In this document: positions 12,420 through 21,481 of the stretch, piece by piece
Position numbering within the stretch: position 1 is the first letter of the stretch
Layout of the letters: each line of letters opens with the position of its first letter
DNA from: Tetracentron sinense
Lineage: Eukaryota > Streptophyta > Magnoliopsida > Trochodendrales > Trochodendraceae
Direction: 5' to 3'
Length of the DNA stretch: 64,000 bases
NCBI GenBank assembly: GCA_015143295.1
Contig: CM026571.1
Span: forward strand, 32,888,505 to 32,952,504
Position numbers and translations under genes: made by a program
Notes under the pieces: model-generated
The model's database searches: none
What the model was told of the DNA's origin: nothing
What the model saw: the letters and a program-made list of their open reading frames with translations, nothing else

Positions 12420-12780
12420 TTCTTGGTGCTGAGATAAATTGAAATAAATTTATGGGATAAGAGGATATGATTCTCGACAAACTCCCGGAGTCCTTTAATA
12501 TGGTTATGTTGAACAAGTAGGAAATCAGATTGTCTGAAATCTCACATGTTGCATATGTCTAAGAACCTTTGAAGAGTTCAATGCTCTTTGCAAAGATGTT
12601 CAAAAGAGTTGGATTTTTCTAAATCCCGAGCATTTATGCAAAGGAAAGAAATCTAAGATTTTCTATTGGAAAGGTATTCTGGTAGTATGGACAAGGGCTC
12701 TTCAGAGAAGAAAGGAAAGTATAAGGATTGTGCTTCATAGTGAAGCAATTGGTCATTGGATACAAGACAAACCTTTGGAA
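12420..12780 (+). pseudogene. Element B gag remnant
   Basis: A stretch at about 12465-12505 resembles the conserved Copia gag segment that reads like SLPESFN in Angela/Tork elements. A zinc-knuckle-like GHW stretch follows near 12748-12765, then a Lys-rich stretch. The trace is heavily decayed and is recognisable only by its order between PBS and PPT. Confidence 0.4.
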
Positions 12781-13779
12781 GGATTGTCTAGTTTGTATAC
12801 TCATCAAGTCCAACTTAATTGTTGGAACCTCCAGCTCCTAATGCTTGGTATGATCTTGCATAAGTGCAATAGTTGCATGTTTGTACAGGAGAAGGAGAAA
12901 TCTAAGAAGATAAAACTTCTACTTGGGAATGGGACAAAAGTTGGATGATCATAATTATATGAATCTTCCATTAAGAGGTAGCTAACTTTATTTCACTTTC
13001 TTTGAAAAGTTCAAGGAATTCTGCATTGAAATAAAGAAACAGTTAGGTAAGTCTCCCATAATTGAGAAGAATACCTCTTAATAGAAATTTCATAATTTAC
13101 TCTCATTACATCTTGTCTCAGATAATTCCCATAACAAACCATAGCATGATGGTGTTGTTAATTCGAATTATATTGAATATGATTTGATGGAAGATGAGAT
13201 TGGGATTCGCATTAGAGATACTTAGTCTCTATTTCTGGATAACAAAAGATATTTGTAAATAGGAATACAAGTTTCCTAGTAGAGAAACTGAATCTAGAAT
13301 TGTTCTAGAAGCGGAAGCCCAATAGACCGATAAATATGAGAATTGATAGAGATCAACTCTCTACTCTCACTATACCTAAATAGTACACTAGAACCCACAG
13401 GTCCCAGAATCTATAGATGGACTAACTTTTATTTTGATGAAGTAATCAGACTGTTTGATTTTCATCTAAGAATAAAAGTATCATTTGTGTGCAAATTGGT
13501 TAGTAGGAGCATAATTACTTTCCTGGCTCTATGCAAAGATAATATTCTTTTCATTGTGAATGAAGTATGAATATTATTCTTCTCTTAGATTTGATCTAGC
13601 AATCTTACAATAAAGGACAAAAACTTTGACATCATGTTTTCTTAGTCCTAAATGGTTTAGAGACAAAAAGAAAATGATATTGTTATTCTCCCAATAACAA
13701 TCATGTTATTGTGCAAGTAAGATTTCAAGAAAAGAGTTTCTACCTTTATGGGATGGAATCTGTTTCTCTTAGTTATATG

Positions 13780-14110
13780 ATATCATGAGAAAGTATACTT
13801 ATACTAGACCGGATATTTATCACATGTTGATGTGATAAGGTATTGGTCAGATTAGTCCGGAGCATTGTACAATGGTAAAGCACAAGCATGTTAACGTCTG
13901 AAAATGACTGTTGGACAGTATCATTTTTGTTTAGTCTTTTAAGACAGTGGTTTTTGATAATAAATTTGCAAGAGTTGCAAGTGTTATTGCATCACTACAA
14001 TAGTTGTGGTAAAGCAGACATGACAGACCCATACATATTAAGGTATGTCTCAATTGGTGTTTGAGAAACATCACTGAGAAGATGGGTATTACATCTAATT
14101 GGCTTAGAGT
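13780..14110 (+). pseudogene. Element B RNase H remnant
   Basis: The codons at 13803-13817 read TRPDI, followed by sequence matching the usual Copia RNase H region just before the 3' LTR. Most of pol between the gag trace and this point is not recognisable. The remnant ends at the PPT. Confidence 0.45.
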
Positions 14111-14123
14111 GCAAGTGGGAGAT
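14111..14123 (+). promoter_or_regulatory. Element B polypurine tract
   Basis: GCAAGTGGGAGAT lies directly before the TGTTGGACA start of the 3' LTR. AAGTGGGAGA is the usual PPT of Angela/Tork-type Copia elements. Confidence 0.85.
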
Positions 14124-16284
14124 TGTTGGACATATATGCCCTCGAAAGCCATTAAAAGACTTTTCTATGTTGATTAGACAAGCATCATATTCACACAACC
14201 AACTATAATGGGTATTTATATTAATTACTGTCTCATATGATGAAGACATAAAATTCCATAGGTAACATTGTAGGAAAATCATGCAAAGGTTGCGAGGAGA
14301 TATGATTTTCCAGTTCTTTCTAAACCTAATACTGTTCGAAGCCTCTAGAGTACTGGTTGGGCGCCGTACTTCATCATGGCTTGCACATGTGTAGTTCTAT
14401 GAGATAGTGTGATGAATCTCACTCACAGAGAGTGGTGACTCTTGACTAACATGTGAGTATATGTAGCAAGTACATAATACTGAACGGGGTCACTAGTGGA
14501 TACCCAATGGAATACACTGTCAGATTGTATTAGGGTTATCCATTTGACAAATTGTCCTTAGACCTGAAAGGTTAACATCTTCTCAAACATCTATCTATAT
14601 GGCTTTGATGTGTCAATCGGCAATGTCCAATACATAGGACTAACTCTGGGTACGTTGGGTCATGTACACAATGTTTGGAGAAGTGTGTAAACACTCAATA
14701 AGGAATCCACAACTCCTTAATTGGAGATAATGATATCCAGGTGATACTTGTTGAATTGAACTGTTAAATCCAGTACTGGTGCTTTTCGGTAAAATGGTCT
14801 TCATCGAAGTTGATATTTTCAATATGGAAATGTATATATAAATATATATATGTCAGTTCTTTTCTAATGTTTCTTCAAAAGTGTTTTGGAGGTTCAGTTC
14901 AATGAAAAAGTAATCATGAGAAAGGGTTTCATTCATAAGCTAGGGACTAAGACAGTGGAATTGTTCCAATCCCGGAAGCTTACAAGTGATATCGGAATGT
15001 GGAAGGATTTATTTGTAAATATATTGTGAGATGGTACTTACAAGAAATTCTCTAATTTCTTGAGGTTAATCACATTGTGACAAAAGCATTAATTGTGATT
15101 CTCTAATTCTCTAATTCCTATAATCCTAATGGAGTGTAGGAAAGGTGTTTCCTAGTAACAATGTTTTAACCAAAAAGTTGAGTACTTAGTCCCACAACCG
15201 GAAACAAGAGATCCCTTTAGATCCCACACACAAGGACCTTCTTAAAGTATTTAATTTAATTTATAATTAAATTAATTAATTTCTCTAAGTAATCACTATA
15301 TGGTATAGTGAAGCTCTAAAAGGTGGAATCACATTGGATGTGAAAAATTAAATGGATAGGACCCATTGAGAATTATTATAAAAGAATAATTCAAGTGACC
15401 AAGAGGGTTTTGGAAACCCTTTAGGCGTGTGGGGTGGGAGCCACCTAGGGTGGGACACCCACTTCAAGGAGGAATAATAATTATTATTATTTTTAATTAG
15501 TTTCTAATAACTAATATCCTTATTAGATAAGGTTAGTTAGTTACTAATTAAAGATTCCCTAATTGTTAGGGATTCCATTAGTTAGTTACTAATTCAAGAT
15601 TCCTTATTGGATAAGGATAAGATTAGTTACTAATGGATAAGGTTAGTTTCTTTTAAGATTAATCCTAATTGGAATAGGAGAATAATCAATAAAGGAAACT
15701 ATTGAGGAATCCCAATTGGATTAGGATAAGGTTAATGAATTATAATTTGATTACAATTCAAGCAACCAAGAGGGAACTTATATAAAGGAGTGGATACCCA
15801 GCCCTTCAAGGAATATAATTCTCCAGAATTTTTCTTCTCTCCCTCTCCTCAAGTTTATGCCCAGCCCTCTCCCCCTTTGAGGGTGTACGGTCACCCTTCC
15901 CCTTCTTCCTTTTTGTTTGGCTTTTGATCTTGATGATCAAGAACAAGTTCTTTGAAGATCAAGATTGGATCAAGAAAGGTTCTTGGATCAAAGAAAAAAA
16001 GAAAAAATAAAACAGCATGGAATTTGGAAGGGCCATTAGCTTCCATTAGAGAAAGCTTTAAATGAAAAAGAAGGTTCGTGTGAATCGACAGGAGACTTGA
16101 CACTTGTGAAGTTTTGCGAGTACTATTCGAACGTGGATTTGACTTAACAATTTCAAAGTTGCAAAGGTGAATGTTATTCCTACCTTCATTGAATAAAATC
16201 AATTAGAATCTTAGTCAGATCTTGGGATTCGATCTATTCCCCCCAAGAACTATTTTTCTAAAATTAAAAAGAGGCATACTTTCA
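14124..16284 (+). repeat. Element B 3' LTR (2161 bp)
   Basis: Starts TGTTGGACA after the PPT and ends in CA directly against element C coding sequence. Its right 478 bp match the 5' LTR fragment. A TATA box lies at 15779-15787. Confidence 0.92.
15779..15787 (+). promoter_or_regulatory. Probable TATA box of element B LTR
   Basis: TATATAAAG sits near the right quarter of the LTR. Transcription would start about 30 bp downstream. The site equivalent to the element A insertion, at 15806/15807, lies between the two. Confidence 0.55.
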
Positions 16285-17786
16285 GAATCTTGGGCTATTG
16301 CAATGCAAGAAGAACTTAACCAATTTGAAAGAAGTCAAGTATGGGATTTAGTGCCTAGACCAAAAGATAAGTCTGTTATTGGTACTAAATAGGTGTTTAG
16401 AAATAGAAAAGATGAATCCGGAAACATAATTAAAAACAAAGCTAGGTTGGCAGCTCAAGGTTAAAACCAAGAAGAGGGGATAAATTATGATGAAACCTTT
16501 TCTTCGGTTGCTAGACTTGAAGCCATTAGAATGCTACTTGCTTTTGAAAGTCATAAAGACTTTAAGCTATTCCAAATGGATGTGAAAAGTGCATTTCTAA
16601 ATGGATTTATTTCTGAAGAAGTCTTTGTAGAGCAACTTCCTTGCTTTGAAAACCATAATCTACCTAATCATGTGTTTAAATTGACAAAAGCCTTATATGG
16701 ACTAAAACAGACTCCTAGAGTTTGGTATGAAAGATTAAACAACTTTTTGATTGATAATGAATTTATAAGAGGAAAACTTGATACAACTCTGTTTGTGAAA
16801 ACAAAATCACATGATATGCTATTAGTTCAAATATATGTTCATGATATTGTGTTTGGTTCTACCAATGAATGTTTATGTAATGAGTTTGCTAATATTATGC
16901 AAAAAGAATTTGAAATGAGCGTGATGGGAGAATTGACATTCTTTCTAGGACTTCAAATAAAGCAAACTAAGGAAGGAACCTTCATAAATCAAAGCAAACA
17001 TACTAAAGACTTCTTAAGAAATTTGGTATGGAAAACACTAAAATAATGAATATACCTATGAATCCATCAATCAAACTAGATAAAGATGAAAATGGTAAAA
17101 GTGTTGATGAAAAGAAGTATAGAGGCATGATTGGAAATTTGCTGTACCTAATTGCTAGCAGACCTGATATATTGTTTAGTGTATGCTTATGTGCTAGATT
17201 TCAATCTTGTCCAAAAGAATATAACCTAACTGTTGTTAAAAGAATCTTTAGATACTTGTTAGAGTCAACTGATCTAGGACTATGGTATCCAAAGAATACA
17301 TCTTTAGAATTAATAAGTTACTCAGATGTTGACTTTGCCGGATGTCAAATTGATAGAAAGAGTACTAGTTGCACTTGTCATTTCCTAGGGTGTTCTATTG
17401 TTTCATGGTTTAGTAAGAAATGGAATTTTGTAGCTCTGTCCATAGCTGAGGCTGAAAACATAGCTGCTAGAAACTGTTGTGCTCAAAATCTCTATATAAA
17501 ACAACTCTTGGAGGATTATAAATTGTTCTATTTTAACATTCCAATTAAATGTGACAATACTAGTGCCATCTGTATGACCAAAAATCCTATTCAACACTCA
17601 AGAACTAAGTATATAGAAATCAAATATCATTTCATTAGGGATCATGTACAGAATGGGGATGTTGTGTTGGAGTTTGTAGATACAAACAACCAACTTGCTG
17701 ATATATTCACAAAACCCCTTCAACATGAAAGGTTTAATACCTTGAGAACAGAATTAGGCTTAAGTAAGTTATTTGAAATTTTATAA
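16285..17786 (+). pseudogene. Element C: SIRE-like Copia RT and RNase H (3' part of pol, broken)
   Basis: Coding sequence resumes directly after element B's LTR. The reverse transcriptase segment has [11 protein letters not shown] at about 16576-16608, LTKALYGLKQTPRVWYERL, and a catalytic-box region IYVHDIVFGST where the family normally has VDD. RNase H follows with ASRPDILFSVCLCARFQSCP, YSDVDFAGC and CDNTSAICMTKNP, and ends in the usual LADIFTKPL before a stop. Protein similarity to E and G and motif wording place it in the SIRE/Maximus clade. The gag, protease and integrase part would lie left of the window, beyond elements A and B. The copy carries a few breaks. Confidence 0.85.
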
Positions 17787-18022
17787 TCTCAAAATGTTCA
17801 AAATATCAGTTTAAAACTTGAAAGAATTCACCTTAAAAGTAAAAACCTAATAATCTGCAAAATTTAGTAACAATTACGAAAAAAAAAAACATTTTCTTTT
17901 GATCTAAAATGATTTATGTTGGTTTGCAATGATTAATTGATGTTTTGAATAGAGTGTATAGAGATCATTGTGCAGAAAATTGGTTTTTGAAGAAATCTGC
18001 AAATTTTTCAGATTTTTCTTCT

Positions 18023-18235
18023 ATCCAGTCGATCACCATATTGATCTAATCGACTGGATAATGGATCTAGCTGATCTGACAAGGCCTCTAATCGACTGGA
18101 TAGTGTTAAAATGAATGTCATGTTGATTTTTTTAAAAAAAATTGTGTTTTTCTTCTATCCAGATGATCACATGACTGTCCTAATCAATTAGATGGACAAT
18201 CCAGCTGATTAGACCATTCATGTAATCGACTGGAT
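18023..18235 (+). repeat. Cluster of ATCGACTGGAT motifs in both orientations
   Basis: ATCGACTGGAT occurs at 18049-18059, 18091-18101 and 18225-18235. Its reverse complement ATCCAGTCGAT is at 18023-18033, and diverged forms lie near 18157 and 18186. The pairs could fold into stems. Confidence 0.75.
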
Positions 18236-18661
18236 AGTGAAAAACTTTAAAAATCTTTTCTTTAAAACCTGAAACCCCCAAATTTATATTCACTTTAAAC
18301 TCTTCATATTCACTGTCCCCTTCTCTCTCTTCCCTCTAAAAACAAATTTCTCCTCATTTCTTGTAAACTCAATGTTTTGTCGGAAAAATTCCGAGCCCAA
18401 AATGTTGTATATAGTTCACATTAGGTCTACATCCGGTTTGAAGACAAAGTGAAGAAGAAGCCTTGAAGAACCTTGAAGCTCCATCACCCCAAATTGGCTC
18501 AATAAGTAGGATGGTAAGAGAGACCTAGAAGACCCTAAGTTACCTCATGGAAATGCTCAATCATTATGAAAAATAAATTAAAAAGGAATAGGGGTATAAG
18601 GGATTGGATCAAAGTTTCTATTTCAGTTTTTAGTAGTTTCTAAACCCTTGGAATATTCCTC

Positions 18662-18669
18662 TATATATG
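18662..18669 (+). promoter_or_regulatory. Possible TATA box of element E 5' LTR
   Basis: TATATATG followed by GGACCTC lies in the stretch assigned to the outer LTR of element E. It is a position and motif match only. Confidence 0.35.
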
Positions 18670-18886
18670 GGACCTCTCCTAATCCGTGAAGGTGATTCCT
18701 TGGATACTTTTGAGAGCACTTTGAGCTCCTCTTGAGTTTACGAAAACTCTTGAAATCATCCAACTCTAACTCCATTAGTTTGACTCTAGGTTGTGCAAGT
18801 TTTTACTCTTACTTTTTCAATTTGCATTGTATGATCCTCATACTTTGAAGAGATAACTCTAGGGCTTCAACAAACCCTAAAACCCA

Positions 18887-18891
18887 CTATA
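18887..18891. repeat. Target site duplication, left of element D
   Basis: CTATA here matches CTATA at 29008-29012 on the other side of element D. Confidence 0.95.
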
Positions 18892-19320
18892 TGTCGCGAC
18901 CCAAAACCCACCCTAGGAGTTAGAGTGAACTTTGGACGACTAATCATGGCTTACATGACTTGCTTGACAAACTAACCTGCAAAAACCCATAGAGCATATA
19001 CAAAAGAGGACATTATAGCGGAAACATAACTATAAAACACAACGGAAGTCTAGCAAACCTCTAAGTATATACATATGGTCCAAGTTTACGCAAAAGGAAT
19101 CCAAAAGAAAGTGCGGACAGACCCGCCAAAATACATGAATGTATATCTCTCATCTCACCTACAGCTAATCCACTCAGAATCTACAACCACCTAATGGTAA
19201 CCCTCTACTGGAGGTTCCTCCAAAGGCTCCTCGACGTACTCCTCCTCCACCCATGGACCAGGAGCACAAACATCAAATGGAGCAGCAGCTCCCTCAGAAC
19301 CTGCCGACATAAGAAGTACG

Positions 19321-19341
19321 GCTGAGCATGGAATACTCAGC
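19321..19341 (-). promoter_or_regulatory. Conserved LTR stem-loop, element D 3' LTR copy
   Basis: Minus-strand arms GCTGAGTAT and ATGCTCAGC surround a TCC loop, as in the other Ty3 LTRs. The matching copy in the 5' LTR is at 26997-27017. Confidence 0.6.
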
Positions 19342-19652
19342 GGGTACTAAACACTAACCAACAGTCATAGCATACGGATAACATACATAAAGCAGGAAAC
19401 AATTCATATCATACAAGGAAGTAAAGCAATTGATAATCATGCTTTTATTTCGTAGAAAGCCGATAAAACCTCTTGAAAACATCGTGCACTTGACTTGGCT
19501 TGAAATATCTTTTCGTACTTGAAAGCTTGTCTTGTCTATCTTGCTTGATTCTTGTATGTCGTGTCATGTCATGCATGTCATGCGTGCTTGCTTGTGATCA
19601 TGTAAATTGTGAGATACCTTTGTGAGATGCGCTTGAGAGATGCCTTGAGAGG

Positions 19653-19782
19653 GAAGGGTGACCCTTCTTTATGCAATGCACTTACGAGGGAAGGGAGACC
19701 CTTCTTCATGATATGTATGTACTTGCGAGGGAAGGGAGGCCCTTCTTCATGATATGCACTTGTGAGTGAGGGGAGACCCCTC
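19653..19782 (-). repeat. Element D LTR B block: four short hairpins
   Basis: Stems GAAGGG/CCCTTC with 3-base loops lie at 19653-19667, 19690-19704 and 19731-19745. The fourth, at 19768-19782, has GAGGGG/CCCCTC, so one A-T pair is replaced by G-C on both arms. The matching block in the other LTR is at 27329-27458. Confidence 0.8.
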
Positions 19783-20704
19783 GTGGAATGTTGGTTATTG
19801 TTTTCTTGTGAAAAGCGAGGTAAAACATATCGTAGGATATGTCCCACCTCTAACCATGTTCTTGAAAACCTTGATAAATCATGTCATGTATGCCGTGCTC
19901 CTGGGAACCGTGTACATACTTGCATTTAAATTTAAACATGACATTTGGGTAGTTTCACAATACATATAACATCAACGATTGAGCAATGTAATATTCATAT
20001 CATTTAGGGAAAGCAAGAAAACACACTATCATAGGCCCTAGCAATATTCAGAATTTATTAGGCATGCATTTCCTAATTTATAACTCATTTTATTCACCTT
20101 GGCATTTCATCAAACATGGTGTGTTCATTATTCATTATTCATTTAAACCTAAATCATGCTTTTCTAGGTGAGTTTACTCACATCACACTTGTATGTTCAT
20201 TATTAGTACAATGCCCTTTCCTGTTCATTCATCACATCATCCACACGGCATCCATTCGCCAACATCCACCTCCATTCACCATTCATAACCATCCATCTCA
20301 TAGCACAAGTGTAAATGAAAGAAAATCGAAAGAAATAAAGGGGAAAGAGGAACTATAACTAGGCGGGTAGCAAGAAGTACCGACCTTGAAGAAATGAGGA
20401 AGAAACCCCTTCCAAAAACGACCGTGAGTTGCTGCCCTAGCTTGAGGAGATGCTCCTCACGAGCTTGTGCCTTGATCTTGAAGAAAAATGGGCTTGAGTT
20501 GAGTGTGGGTTGACAAACCCCTTGATTTCTCTTCAAAATGGAAACCCTAGGTTTAGGAATCGCCCTCTCCTCTCTTCTTATCTCCCAATCTCTCTAAGTG
20601 TCGAAATGAAGCCCTAAAGGCCCGGGTTAAACTCTTAAGGTAACAGTGAACCAACCAAAAGACCCTAATGCCCTTACTGAAAATTCTGCAAAACGCGAGA
20701 ACCG

Positions 20705-20964
20705 AGCACGTTGTGCTGTGAACAGTGCTGAACACGTTGTGCTGTGAATAGTGCCGAACACGTTGTGCTGTGAACAATGCCTAACACGTTGTGCTGTGAA
20801 CAGTGCTGAACACGTTGTGCTGTGAACAATGCCGAACACGTTGTGCTGTGAACAGTGCTGAACACGTTGTGCTGTGAATAGTGCCGAACACATTGTGCTG
20901 GGAATAGTGCTGAACACGTTGTGCTGTGAACAGTGCCGAACACGTTGTGCTGTGAACAGTGCTG
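20705..20964 (-). repeat. Element D LTR A block: ten 26-bp minisatellite units
   Basis: Ten units beginning AACACGTTGTGCTG (first unit AGCACG...) run without a gap. The reverse complement of the unit is clearly related to the 25-bp unit of element F. Frames through this block are artefacts of the repeat. Confidence 0.95.
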
Positions 20965-21094
20965 AGCTCGTCGTCCGTTGTCTTATGTACAATGTGCCCG
21001 TTGTGAGCTGTACAACGTACACGTTGTGCTGTGCAACGTACTCGTTGTTGCTGTACAACGGATGTACAACGTATACGTTATCAGAGCTAGAACT

Positions 21095-21163
21095 ACGTCC
21101 TTAGCACCTTCCGAGCTACGTCCTTAGCGCCTTCCAAGCTACGTCCTTAGCGCCTTCCGAGCT
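21095..21163 (-). repeat. Three 23-bp tandem units in element D 3' LTR
   Basis: The unit begins ACGTCCTTAGC and ends CCGAGCT. The 5' LTR of the same element has two units, near 28745-28790. Confidence 0.92.
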
Positions 21164-21380
21164 ACGATTTCCTGCAGGTCCAGACTGTTTTGGCCATATC
21201 TTTTGACTTGTTCGTCCGATTTTGACGATTCAACTTGCGTTGGGTTCGTACTTCGAAAAGAAACATTTCTGACGTTTCAAAATTTCCAATTTCTTCCTTA
21301 TTTATTAATTATACCTCTTTAAAAGCAAAATGGTAACGAAAGCTACTTGCATTAAATGTGAAAAGGTCCGGGGCTCTACA

Positions 21381-21393
21381 TCCTCCCCCCCTT
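21381..21393 (-). promoter_or_regulatory. Element D polypurine tract
   Basis: On the minus strand AAGGGGGGGAGGA directly precedes the 3' LTR start. Confidence 0.88.
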
Positions 21394-21481
21394 ACAAAAA
21401 TTTCTTCCTCGAAATTTAGACGCTACTTGCATTACAAACCAAAAAGAAAATTACCAGTCATATACAAACTCATACAAAAAC

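Larger units (their letters stand above)
8234..16284 (+). mobile_element. Element B: decayed Copia LTR element (Angela/Tork-like), 5' LTR interrupted by element A
   Basis: The visible part runs from a truncated 5' LTR (8234-8711) through a 5.4 kb internal region to a complete 3' LTR (14124-16284). PBS and PPT are both present. The internal region has no long coding frame, only faint gag and RNase H traces. Yet the shared 478 bp of the two LTRs differ at only about 13 positions (about 2.7%). That contrast suggests it was already non-autonomous when it inserted. It lies within the RT region of element C. Its own left target duplication is outside the window. Confidence 0.85.
17787..18891 (+). 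other. Element C 3' flank merging into the outer part of element E 5' LTR
   Basis: No coding frame. The first part is AT-rich and follows the RNase H stop of C. From somewhere near 18400 the sequence probably belongs to the 5' LTR of element E, because the other half of that LTR continues at 29013 on the far side of element D. The exact C/E boundary is not visible. Confidence 0.5.
18892..21380 (-). repeat. Element D 3' LTR (2489 bp)
   Basis: On the minus strand it runs from TGTAGAGCCCCGGAC to GCGACA. It holds a B block of four hairpins (19653-19782), a ten-unit minisatellite (20705-20964), three 23-bp units (21095-21163) and the conserved stem-loop (19321-19341). Confidence 0.96.

Noticed and set aside
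19653-19782. Hairpins as terminators or microRNA precursors
   Set aside because: Stems are 6-8 bp, too short for plant microRNA precursors, and bacterial-type termination does not apply to this genome.
20705-20964. Regular repeat array that might suggest a CRISPR
   Set aside because: Units are contiguous with no spacers, occur in LTRs at both ends of an element, and the sequence is plant.
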